A DNA stretch of 64,000 nucleotides from Priapulus caudatus. Taxonomy: Eukaryota; Priapulida; Priapulimorpha; Priapulimorphida; Priapulidae. Where the stretch lies: assembly GCF_000485595.1 (NCBI RefSeq), contig NW_014577156.1, positions 380,327-444,326 on the forward strand, given 5' to 3'. Below the pieces are notes generated by a model that saw only the letters and a list, made by a program, of their open reading frames with translations, was not told where the DNA came from and ran no database searches. Of the stretch, positions 12,726 through 43,015 are shown in pieces (position 1 is the first letter of the stretch; each line of letters opens with the position of its first letter). The position numbers and the translations under genes were made by a program.

Positions 12726-13099
12726 AGGCAACATGAGATAGACAAGTTCACACCAGCACGAGCAAAACATTCGGGAAACAAGTTGAAACTTTCCGAAGAT
12801 CAGGATCATATGTATTTCTATCTTGAACTTTCCCCATAGACGCATGTATGTACGGCCCACGCGCAGGCGTGGGAACGCATAACTGCTTCAAAGTAAAAAA
12901 ATAATCAGACCTTGTAGTTAAAACGTAAAAACGTTCTAACTTGTTTGTTACCGTATAGAAGTTGTTTAGACCGTATAGAAGCAATGTCAAGATGCAAACC
13001 GTGTCACGCCGCATCCGTAACTTTCACCGAAAATGGTGACAAGTAAACAGTCTACCCCAAGCCTACACAAAAACAACGACCGTATACCCATATGCACGA

Positions 13100-13310
13100 T
13101 GTGTATGCGCACATGTGTGCATAATGTGCATATACATGCGCATATGCTCGTGCGTGTGCGTTTCGTGCAGTGTATGCGCGTGTATGCGCGTGCATACGTG
13201 CGTATGTGTGCGTGTGTGCGTGCGTGTTTGTGTGCGTGCGTGCGTGTTTGTGTGCGAGCGTGCGTGAGTACGTGCGTGTCTGAGAGTACGCGTGTACGCA
13301 CGTGCGAGCG
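13100..13310. repeat. TGCG/TGTG-rich low-complexity tract
   Basis: Imperfect GTGC, GTGT and CATATG steps without a fixed period. Confidence 0.85.
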
Positions 13311-13511
13311 CCTATACGTAATTGGTTTTTACGCGAGATGGTAATGACACGTTACCAGCCAGTAAATATTAGTCGATTATAATTTATAATATTAGTACAG
13401 TATCCCTAACGCGTAGAAAAGAACGAAAAGGGATAAACACCTTTTATGGGGATATCACATATCGGTATCACATGACAGTAAACACCAGCAGTGCGGGCTT
13501 CCATATAAGCA

Positions 13512-13620
13512 AGAGCGTATAAAGAAGGCTTTATACGCTCTTGATACGCTCTGATACGCTCTTGATACGCTCTGATACGCTCTTGATACGCTCTTGATAC
13601 GCTCTTTATACGCTCTTGAT
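13512..13620. repeat. Minisatellite of GATACGCTCTT units with palindromic start
   Basis: AGAGCGTATAAAG at 13512-13524 is mirrored by CTTTATACGCTCT at 13529-13541. The second arm is then repeated as TGATACGCTCT, with or without a T, about seven times, ending in another TTTATACGCTCTTGATA. Confidence 0.9.
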
Positions 13621-13625
13621 ATAAT

Positions 13626-14650
13626 GTAATGTATGTATCAGTAGGACATCTAATATCCTACAGGCATAATGGCATATAGGGGAAGCTACGCCGTCACGTG
13701 CAGAATTCGAAGGCGGCCGAATCATATTTGGCACGTGTTCAAAATATTCTGGCTCGACGGTTGTTTACGGCGCAGACAGGGCAGGGCGGTTGAAGAAGTC
13801 AAGTTAATTAAAACCACGACACGTAAGTAACAGCGCCTCTGATCGAACAAGATGGCAAGTATACGACGGATGGCTTTGATGACCAAGCGAAGCTTTTATG
13901 AACAGGAGTGGGGGTTACGCGGTAATTAGTCCACACTCCTATATTTTGACGAACATATTTTGCAGATGACTTATATTTATATGCCGCGTGCGCGCATTTT
14001 TCACGCACTGAATTCGCTAATAAACATGCATAAAACCCAAGCATTTTGCTGCAATATATGTAATCATATACACCGACCATATGACCGGTGTGCATGGGAT
14101 AACATTCTGTCGCCATTCATCTATTTTCTCGTTCACATGATAGCCGGGATAACATGATCATGAACGGCAAACACGGTCGCTGTGAATTAATCTGTTTTTT
14201 TACAAATGTACACACTGTATTTCACGTGTAATTTTGATACAGCACGCTATACTATAGTAAATGATATATTCCAACTAGAATATTATTTGGTAAAAGTGTC
14301 ATTTCAGCGACGATTTTTTGAAAGCATTCCCGTTTTGGCGTTTCCAATAAAAAATTATGAAGTCCTGGATAATTATGACGATCAGAAATTCCGAGTAATG
14401 ACAATTAATTAAGGGATCGAGGGGCGCAACCAATCGATCCAAATCAAAATGTACAATGGTGGGGGTAGGTATGAAACAAGGGTTTTACGACAGACAACAT
14501 GAAATTACATTAATTAGGCTTAGGAGTCGGTAAATAGTTAAACAAGTAATTAATGCATCCCTACCAAGGTTATTACATAAAATCAGAGAAAATGTGAGAG
14601 ATCTGACAATAAACATGTCACTAGAATGTATTATGCATCATTCACGAATC
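13626..14650. other. No gene seen
   Basis: Nothing supportable beyond small chance open frames. Confidence 0.4.
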
Positions 14651-15059
14651 AGTTTCTAGCTAGTGGTGGCGACCGCCCGTTCGTGCCAAAAAATAGAGCA
14701 TGAGGCATTCAAACCATTCTCGGGCTATCCGCCTATAGGAAAACTTGGTAAAATTCGGCGACCGCCTGCGTATATGCGAATTGCAGAGCGCCATCTTTTT
14801 CGTCTGGCCGACGGCGGCTATATATCCTATATGATCAGCACTGGACATAGTCTCTGGTCGACGATTTTACCACCTGCACCTCATTCCGACGTTGCCTCTG
14901 CGACGGGCTGAGACGCTAGCGAATATTTTTTTATCGCATGCACCTAGAGCTGGCGAAGTGCTCTCTATGCAAATTGCAGAAATTCAGCGAAATAATGCTT
15001 CCGTCAGCAACTCTAGGGCAACCAGTGAACTCCGTTTGTGCGCTTTGGCTATACATATA

Positions 15060-15500
15060 CAGGCCCGTAGCCAGGGGGGGTTCGGGGGGTTCGAACGAAC
15101 CCCCCCGCGAGCCCCTCCCCCAAGGCAAAGATTTTTTTTTTTGAAAATTTTGCAGAATTTATTCACGCTCTGGTGCGTCCATTTTAGTGTATATAATTGC
15201 AAAATCTCCATGCGTGGCGGAGGGTGAACAGTGAACACCCTCCCTCCCAGACCCTCCCCCGCTCGGTTCGCTTGGCCTCCCTCGCTTGGTCGCTTCGCGC
15301 GTCCCGAGCACGGGCGGTGTTTAAAAGGGGGGGGGTCCAGGGACGTCCGGACCCCCCTTGCTCGCGCAGCAACACGCATCTAGGGGTGTAATTTTTAAAA
15401 ATTATGGGGGAGGCCCCCAGACCCCCCTTCGGGCTGCTCGCAAATAGTGGGTTACGGTTAGTACCCCCTGGTATCAAAATCTGTACACGCCCCTCCGGAG
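15060..15500. mobile_element. Probable degenerate transposon end, CCCGTAGCCAGGGGGG
   Basis: Starts CAGGCCCGTAGCCAGGGGGG, followed by a small palindrome (GGGGGTTCG / CGAACCCCC). This resembles the GGGCGTAGCCAG ends at 8800 and 10085. A possible partner end, CTGTACACGCCCCTC, lies near 15480. There is no clear target duplication, so the limits are approximate. Confidence 0.4.
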
Positions 15501-15839
15501 CAATTGGCCCAACATTGAAAAAGAATCCCCCCCCAATAGAAAGCTGCGCTACGGCGCCGTGCGAGTATACACATTTCGAATAATTTCTCAGCTTCACAAG
15601 GGGAAATATCGGAGGACTTGCGGCGCACGCCCGTTCGCGCCGAAAATAGTGCGTTTGTGTCGGGTATAGTAAACCATTTTGCGCTTTTTGGGGAGATAAA
15701 CAAAGTCTGAAATAAGAAAAGAAGAGGCGAGAGATGGAGAGTAAAAAAAGATAGGGAGAGGAATTGTCGCGTCCGTAATGTACTATGTATGTATCAATGC
15801 AGAAACGACGGGTTTATACGAAAACGTGTGCGCAGTAGG

Positions 15840-16250
15840 GAGTTAGATCGCTAGACAGCCATCTATATTTAACCTGGGTTCGAATCCCCGTAAACTCTTT
15901 GCTGAAATGTTTTCTAACTTGTGTAAACGTAAACGTATTGCAGACATCTATGATCAATGTGGTTAAGCTTGTCTGTATAGCTTAGTGGTTTAATCGCTGC
16001 GCTGAAAGTCATGAGTTCGTTGTTCGAATCAGTAAGCCAGAGAATTCCGTACGCCTCTGTAGCGGTAAATTGAAAGAGATTCCGGCATCCACTATGTGCG
16101 CAGAACATAGTGAAATGCTCGGCAAGTCAGTCGCTACACCGTTGCTGAGGCGTGGGTGTTTTTGCCTTTCTGTTTAGTGGAATGAGCGGTGTCTTTTGGC
16201 CTTTGCCCTCGGAGAGTGTCGTTTTGATCGTCCCCCGCCCGGTAACTGCA
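15840..16250 (+). mobile_element. tRNA-related SINE-like sequence
   Basis: Two Pol III-type internal promoter pairs follow each other. The better one has A box TAGCTTAGTGG near 15979 and B box GTTCGAATC near 16022. The first has B box GGTTCGAATCC near 15881 with a poor A box. The arms do not fold into a proper tRNA, so this is SINE-like rather than a tRNA gene. The downstream body has no A-tail I can identify, and the right limit is approximate. Confidence 0.5.
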
Positions 16251-17364
16251 TACAAGTCGTTAACGACTTTTATTCTTGACACGTTTCGGAGCAGCAATCA
16301 CTCAAAATTTTTCGATTAAAACGTTAATTACTATGCGGTGCTGCCATCTTACGATAGCTGAAATTAAAAAGTTGTCGAGAAAGTCCAAGTGTACCTTCTC
16401 AGATCCCGGCGAACACCTAAACATTTACATTTGTCAAGTATGTCTAATGATTGTCAACTCTTTACATGCTCTAGTCACTGTACTGTAATGTACTGTTATG
16501 ACATACACGGAAAAGTGAAATAAGACAAGATGTATACAGAAAACCTTTTAACAGTAGGACTTCAATCATAGTTTATTCAATTTACAAATCACCAACAAAG
16601 CCATTTTCACTGCAAGACTTACTATCATTGTAGTCAAGTTTCGTTTCTCTCCAAGATTATGCCAATTATATAAAATAATTGTTCTTGCTTTGAAAATTAA
16701 AATTTCATTAACGCGATGATATTGTCAGTAAACTATTCTGACCTCACTCCCGTTCAATAATTTACCTTATAATTAATTAAAAACTGGTCCAAAACAAGTC
16801 TGCACATCAAGGAATAAAGCAATGTACTGTGCGCATACATCGGGTAACAATGGGACAGGATGGCTATAAGTATAAGCTTGCATCAGAATGAACAGCGCTT
16901 GCCACCAGAGACATGTACATTACATAGTAAACATGTAATAGTTGCGTCGTATAATAGTTGCAGAACACAAGTTATGGTCTACCGCGTAAGTACAAGAATG
17001 TTTGAGGTTCTATCTCCAGACATATGTATAGCAGCAGGAAATTCTGTCTCTGCCAGCCCTGCGACATATTTATAGCTCATAAAGAATATATACACAATAA
17101 CATTGCATATCATAACTACGACAACCAAGCTGCCAAAGTTACAATGTGTAACATGAGTCAAATACAACCGTAACCTAAACACGTCCAGTTAGTGTTCGTA
17201 AATGCAATTTTAAGCGATGTACAATCTCTGATAAAACCTGCAAAATGATGTCACCAGCAGGAGCGATTGACCCATCAACTGCATCCGCCGAATAAGCCCA
17301 GCAGACGAAAATATTACCTAGGTATTTTCCAGTTATTTTCACCAATCACACACGGCCCGCACAG

Positions 17365-18165
17365 CTACTTGTCTGGCGCCGTCTTTGGCTTTGGCATCTT
17401 GTTGAGGATGGCCGGAATGTCTCGCTTCTCGTCGTAGTTCTTCCAGAGCGTGTACAGCGCGAGGATCTGCCTCGTGATCTCCATGATCTTGTCCATGTCG
17501 ACGGACAGCTCAGCGAACCACTGCTTCGCGTCGCGGTTGAGCATGACGCAGGCCATGTGCAGCGCTGCGAGGGCAATCTGGTACGGCGGGTACAGCAGGT
17601 GCACGTCGGTGCGCAGCGAGTCGTTGACGATCTTCCACGCGAGCGGCAGCACACGCTCAGGCTCGCCCATGTCGTGCGCGTAGTGGAGCAGCGGCCGGTA
17701 GGGGTGGTAGAGCACGAGGCAGCAGTCCATCAGCTCGAGCAAAAAGAACTCGCACTCGAGCACGTGCGCGATCTTGTAGGGGAACTCCTGAGGGTACGCG
17801 AACGCAAATCGGTTCTTCACGACTGCCTGGCACGTCGAGATCAGCCGACTGTTCGATATCACGCCAAACTCCTCGACCTTTGAAGCGAGGAAGATGGCGG
17901 TCGGCGCGAGCAGCAGCGGGTCAACGCTGCCGAGAGAGTTGCGCGAGTAGAAGCGCTTCATGTACATTGTCGCCGTGCCAATGACCTGCTGCCTGACCTT
18001 CAGCTGCTCGCCGAGCGCCTGCACGAGGCCGGCGATGAAGATCATTACCTTCTGGTACTCGTCCTCGGAGAGAACGGCGAGGTCGTCCTGCCGCACTTGG
18101 TCAAGCAGCTGCTTCTCAAGCAGCCACTGCTGACAGTGCGAGCTCTTCCAGAAGTTTGCAGCCAT
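17365..18165 (-). CDS. CCNC: Cyclin C, single-exon, complete
   Basis: Regulatory subunit of CDK8/19 in the kinase module of Mediator. It acts in the nucleus on RNA polymerase II transcription. The 266-codon frame begins MAANFW, like human MAGNFW. It contains FLASKVEEFG (residues 92-101) in the first cyclin box, LECEFFLLELMDCC and YHPYRPLL in the centre, WFAELSVDMDKI in the second half, and ends KMPKPK as in other cyclin C proteins. It lacks the Ser/Asn-rich tail of vertebrate cyclin C, so its length is near that of insect cyclin C. The ATG at 18165 is preceded by GTG; the ATG matches the family start. The frame has no intron, unlike the intron-rich vertebrate gene. AFG3L2 starts 1.4 kb away on the other strand. 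A possible AATAAA (minus strand) lies at 16572-16577. Confidence 0.96.
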   Translation of the reverse strand: MAANFWKSSHCQQWLLEKQLLDQVRQDDLAVLSEDEYQKVMIFIAGLVQALGEQLKVRQQVIGTATMYMKRFYSRNSLGSVDPLLLAPTAIFLASKVEEFGVISNSRLISTCQAVVKNRFAFAYPQEFPYKIAHVLECEFFLLELMDCCLVLYHPYRPLLHYAHDMGEPERVLPLAWKIVNDSLRTDVHLLYPPYQIALAALHMACVMLNRDAKQWFAELSVDMDKIMEITRQILALYTLWKNYDEKRDIPAILNKMPKPKTAPDK

Positions 18166-19569
18166 CACTAGAAGAAGAGAGCGGGGATCCGTGCACGACG
18201 GAGCGAAGGAGGGACCATCGAGTAGACCGACTGTTTATTGCACAGCAGACGAAAGGAGCGTTAGCTAAACAGGTCGTTTACAGAGCGTGATCCTGTGCAA
18301 TAGGTGAAGAATAAACCATTGACTCAACAGACTGCAAGCGAGTTTACTAACAAGTGACAGATTGAGTCTTAATTTGCTATCACACCAGGTGGTTCAACGT
18401 GTTGTCTCTGAGGGCCTGAGTGCCTATACAAACGGCTTCATCTTCACAGCTTGCATCGCATTGTGGTTATCACAGATACCATTTGGTTCATCTGTTAAAA
18501 TAAATTTATACACATAATAATTAATACACTAATCACTATTAATATTATGTGATCAGGGTTAACAGTTGTACAATTTCGGATAAAAAGATGCTAAACTAAA
18601 GGGATAAAGAGATTGCTGACAAAATAAGTTTAGAAATGTACATTGTTTTACAGTTTGTATGTAGTGAGAAGTAAGAAGGTTACTTGTGGCTAGGGAGAAT
18701 CCTGAATGAATTGGTAGTAATCTAAAATGTTGAATTTAAAATTAAAATAGAATCTACACAGACTACAGTATTATACTGTAGTCTGTGTAGATTCTATTTT
18801 TATTTTAAATATATAGTGAGTATATGAATCATGATAATATATGTGAATTATTGCATAAACGAACTAATCAAATAAACAAAACCATTCCAGTAAGTGAGAA
18901 TTTTGGTGACCAGCACGTGACAGTGACTAAGAGTGAATGTGTCCGAGTGGAAAGGGAATGAATGGTTACGGTAAAATTTACAAACAAAAGAAGTAGGGCC
19001 TAGCACAAATTGAACGTGTTACTGTTAGTGTTACCGCTATACCCATCATGCCCTAGTAATAAATTAGAAACAAAACAGTCACACGATGTATGTGAACGGA
19101 ACACCTTCCAACTGGTAACCCTTATTTCAAAATGTTGAGGTTTTAACAGTGACCCAAAATAATGAAAACAAATTCACTTAGAATCATCTTAAGAAACTTA
19201 CTAGAAATCTCCATCGGATACAGGCCGGCCACACTTCCGGTTTTAGCCTTATATTCAATTAACACCGTACAAGAATAATTTTATTACTTTACTATTTAAA
19301 ATTTATACATACAACTAAATATTGTAATACTATTTATCTATACTTTATAATTGTAAAAACTATATAGATAAGTGCAAATATTTTATGTGTATACGATTAG
19401 ATAACATACGATAAATAACATGCTCTTTACAGTACACTGATGGGGTCAAGCCAAGGGTCAAGTCGGCAACATGTCACTAGTACAAAACGCGTAGATTAGT
19501 GTTGTTTAAACTGTTTATGTGATTAACCGATAAAAACGATATTCACACATGGTGGTAACGTAAGGAATA
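18166..19569. promoter_or_regulatory. Shared upstream region of CCNC and AFG3L2
   Basis: The two start codons are 1.4 kb apart in head-to-head orientation, so the promoters of both genes are expected here. I cannot place a TSS or core element. A 77-bp hairpin lies at 18734-18810. The rest is AT-rich and unassigned. Confidence 0.4.
18734..18810. repeat. Near-perfect 37-bp-arm hairpin
   Basis: ATTTAAAATTAAAATAGAAT at the start of the left arm and the mirrored right arm pair over 37 bp with one mismatch and a 3-base loop (18771-18773). No flanking duplication was found. Confidence 0.92.
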
Positions 19570-38925
<19,356 letters not shown>

Positions 38926-39430
38926 CAACATGGCTAACGGCAATGTGTTATACGGAGTGTCCGTATTACGAGCCAATTATTACGTGTTCAGAATCGGATC
39001 GTGTCTTTAAGACAACCACTCCCCCCCCCTGATTTCATCGCTGTACGAAGCCTGAGATTCCAGTTACCATGGTTAACGTTTTCTTAACTGAGGCGAAGGC
39101 TAAACTTGCACGTCACAAATGTTTTCTCACCAAGAGACATTAAGGTGGGCGCTCTTACTGTGTCAGAACGACGTTTTCTATTACAAAATGTTATAGATAG
39201 ACCCGAGGACGAATGTGTAGACAAATAGAAACGATTTCGATCCAACTCCAAGACTCGAAGGTAATGGCAGAGTATCATTCGTAAATGATAGAAGTTTGTT
39301 GGTGTTTTTAAAAGCCCTTTCCTTTACCATGAACGTCAACCAGATAACGCAACACATAGAAAAGTAGATACGCCTGGCTGGAAAGAGAGTGAAGTTATCT
39401 ATTTAAGTTTGTGAACATTGCAGATTATGT

Positions 39431-39436
39431 AATAAA
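39431..39436 (+). promoter_or_regulatory. Candidate polyadenylation signal of AFG3L2
   Basis: AATAAA about 500 bp downstream of the AFG3L2 stop codon. It is the first clear match on the plus strand after the last exon. Confidence 0.5.
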
Positions 39437-40583
39437 TGAAATGACTGTGCACAGTATTTCGAGTTACAATTTCTTGCTTGTTATTATTCACAACAAGCTC
39501 TGGCAGATGGTTACATGAATGATCACTCTGCCTAACAATAAGCTAAAGATTCACCTGACATGACCGGTTCCAAGTGCTTTGGTTGTCATATTTTGTATTT
39601 GTACATAGAACTCCAACGAAAGAAAAACGTTTTCATATGCATCTTATTTGACATTGTGGCTTGAACCAAACAGACATCATGATCACATTGATTAGGTAGG
39701 CAATCTCTTTGCCATTCATCTGCTGCTGATACATCAACATTAATTTGGCTTGCCTTAGTTTATGTTATAAAGAACCTAAACATAAGCGAAGAATCATCAA
39801 TTCATTATAACACAATATAGCACTTTAGTCCTATACAATAACCCTTTCACACACTTTTACTTTACAAGCGTATAATTAAATTTTTCGTCAATCAAAATAA
39901 CGAACCCATATAGACCCTGTTTATATCAGTAATAGTGCCTTCTAGTATGTATAGTGGGCTTTACCGTATAGAAGATGGGGAACAAACCAAATCACCACGT
40001 ATCACGATATGGAGATGTGTTCCTGTATAATTTCATCAGTACTATCATATAATTCCATACACATTACATCAGGAGTAAGATAATATAGATCTATATTATC
40101 TATATATAGAATCTATATTATCTAGATATAGATATATAGATAGAATATAGATAGATATATAGATATATAGATAGATATATAGATAGATATATAGATAGAA
40201 TATAGATAGAATATAGATATATAGAATCTATATTATCTTACTCCTGATTACATAATATAGGGGCAAATTTAGTTGATAATCTAATTCATTTGTAAACTTG
40301 CAATATTTCTAAGCCTCCAAAATGCCACAATCTTCGTACTTGAATTAAAATTATGTGGGCTGATTTGCAGAGTAAAAACAGTATTACTTTTCCTATGGAA
40401 ATATCACTAAATGTGCCACCCTGCATAAATTCCTACACAATTTCAATGTAAAATTAGCAAGTAATTTTGGTTTGTTTCATTTAACATGGGTAATGACATA
40501 TACCTTGTTATGCACAATGCATCTCACATTACCAGCAAATAAGAAATAAAATCTAATTAATTTTTAACGAAGATTCAGTATAT
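39437..40583. other. Convergent AFG3L2-TCF25 interval
   Basis: 3' flank of both genes. It contains the 40069-40247 MITE. I found no AATAAA on the minus strand for TCF25 and nothing else of note. Confidence 0.5.
40069..40247. mobile_element. MITE with TCAGGAGTAAG ends and ATAG microsatellite core
   Basis: TCAGGAGTAAGATAATATAG at 40069 is mirrored at the right end, finishing CTTACTCCTGA at 40247. TTACA flanks both sides (40064-40068, 40248-40252). The core is imperfect (ATAG/ATAT)n. Confidence 0.75.
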
Positions 40584-42896
40584 CTAATCGTTCCATTCAT
40601 CATTGCTATCGCCATCCTCAGTGCCGTTCGCTTGTTCAGTTGCAGGTGGCGGCACCGGTTGTATCTGGTTCAGCAGATCTCGCAGGGCATGCATAAGGTT
40701 TCCGAAACCCTGTCTCAGTTCCTGTTGCCCCTGCAGTCCCCCAGCTGCACCAGCTGCCTCAGCCACCTCTCCATGTGCAGGTACCAGCTAGGGAGACAGA
40801 TGAATCACACATATCAAAGTCAAGTTCTAAAGCACGCACCACTACATCACGTGCACAACATTATACTATAGGTGGCTGTGACTACTTTCCCTCAACAAAA
40901 AGGGAACGGTGTTATCTACTAGTAATAATAACAAAATGGTGCTCACTGTTGTATAAAAGACCCTAATGAATTCATATGACACAACCTTACCACACATTTT
41001 ACAAAGGTCACCAACTTTTATATGTGCTGAAGTAATATAAGCTTGCAAACACCCGAAAATGCCCATTTTATTCCATCTATATAACACCTCGTCTATAAAT
41101 TCAAACTACCCATACACATTTAGCACACAAGTGCAGATTTAATGCCTATAATTAGCTTACATAACAACTTACATCTTCTGCATTGAAATTTGGCAGCATA
41201 GAGCGAAAAAACATGCCAAGTGATCCATAGCCCTCCTCTGGTTTTGGATCTCTGGCTGGTCGTTTGTACGACACAATACTATCAGTTGGCGGAAGGGGAT
41301 CATATGACATGAATGGCGTGTTTGCCATATCCTGAAAGACAAAACAATCACATAGATATATAAGACATGATTACATCGACTATATTGGCCGAGGGTTTAA
41401 GCTAAACGTGCAGCCTTTGTTTACATTTCAGTTTCAGTACCAGTACGAATCAGAAACTAGTTTAATAGTCGGAATCTGAGGTAGCAGGTTGCAATTCCCT
41501 TTATTTAAACAATATACACTATAGTTTCATGATTATTTGAAAAATGCTACATTGGGTTATAAGCATACTTCACATAACTAGTTTCAGCTCAGAATCAATA
41601 ACTGGTCATTACAAGAGCCGCAGAGCGTCTGGGCTCATCTGAGGTCTGTTTCAACGGTTATAAACGTAACATTTAAGTCGTGCGTAGTGACACCTTTGTT
41701 AGGTGCAGATATGCAGATACGCAGTTGCGTACACATCATTTCAGCAACCTTCTGCATTCTGCATACCTCCCAAATCCCATTGGTTGATACAAATCGCGTG
41801 CCTGAAACTCCTGTTTTATGGTGCATTGTGACCCTAACCCTAACCCTATTAAAACATTAAAAAAAATTAATTGTTGTAAAAGTTATTTGTTGTTATTAAA
41901 TTGTTGTAAATAAATCATGTAAATATTTGCGTTAATTGGAAAAAAAATAGTTAAATGGATAAAGATAGAAAAATACAGAAAACAGGTAAATAATAAAAAA
42001 TCTGATGGGATTCGATCCAACGACCTTTGAGCCGTGACGCCTGCGGTGTAGGCGTTCGGCTATCCAGGCTTATTGGCTTTCTAGATTATGGATGTGCCAT
42101 GAATATGAGAACACTGTGACATCATTGAGGCAGTTCAGGAATCCACGTTTAACCCTCCTCTTGAGGGTCAAAAGGTTGAGGGTCAGACACTTACTCTTCG
42201 CACGTCAGTGGAAAGCACATTTCATGGTCCTTTCAATAAAGTGATAAAAATGGTAGGTCAGCGCTGAAACAAAAAAGTTTTTCACTCTGTCCATTAGGCC
42301 ATGTCCTCAGAAAATGTCTGATATCTGAACTTTCCCCCACTGCCCTTTGACCTGTGACCTCCAATTTCGCACTGGTGATGGGTTTCCTGCCCATCACACT
42401 ATACACCGAATATTAAGAGCAATAGGTCGAGCCGTTAAGATTTGTGCCGCAATTCCGTATTTCCTCCTATACCTTAAGTTAAGGGGAAAATATTCCCCCT
42501 CCGTTTACATGTCTTGCCCTTTGACCCTTGACCCCAAAATGTGTCAACCTTGGGTCATTTTCATATTCAAGATTTGTGCCCAACTGTTGATGGACACACG
42601 CACGCACGGACGGACGCACAATCATGCGATTCTACAAGCTGCATCTGACTACGTCAGATGAGCTAAAAATACAAGTATCCTCTTTATAGAGAACTCACCC
42701 TGGGCAGAGAAGCAGTTGCATCAGGTATCTCTGACATGAGCATATGTCGCAAGATGTTTCTAGGAGTTCCTCTGTATCTGCTCTGTTTCCTGTGCATAAA
42801 GTAATCATCAGAGAGTAAGGATAGGCTTTAAACCCACATACTTTACTTGCCATAGGATTAACGTACAAACTACTACTACTACTGCTACTGCTGCTG

Positions 42897-42952
<56 letters not shown>

Positions 42953-42954
42953 AT

Positions 42955-43015
<61 letters not shown>

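Noticed and set aside
12243-12860. 205-codon minus-strand frame
   Set aside because: Composition follows a purine tract; no recognisable domain and no splice context.
14650-15720. Possible repeat pair sharing CGCCCGTTCG.GCC.AAAATAG (about 14668 and 15628)
   Set aside because: The shared stretch is only about 25 bases and does not extend.
18166-18168. GTG as the cyclin C start, one codon upstream of the ATG
   Set aside because: The ATG at 18165 gives MAANFW, which matches the family start; nuclear genes rarely start at GTG.
42005-42078. Functional tRNA gene
   Set aside because: A and B boxes and a T run are present, but the acceptor stem does not pair and the anticodon loop is abnormal.
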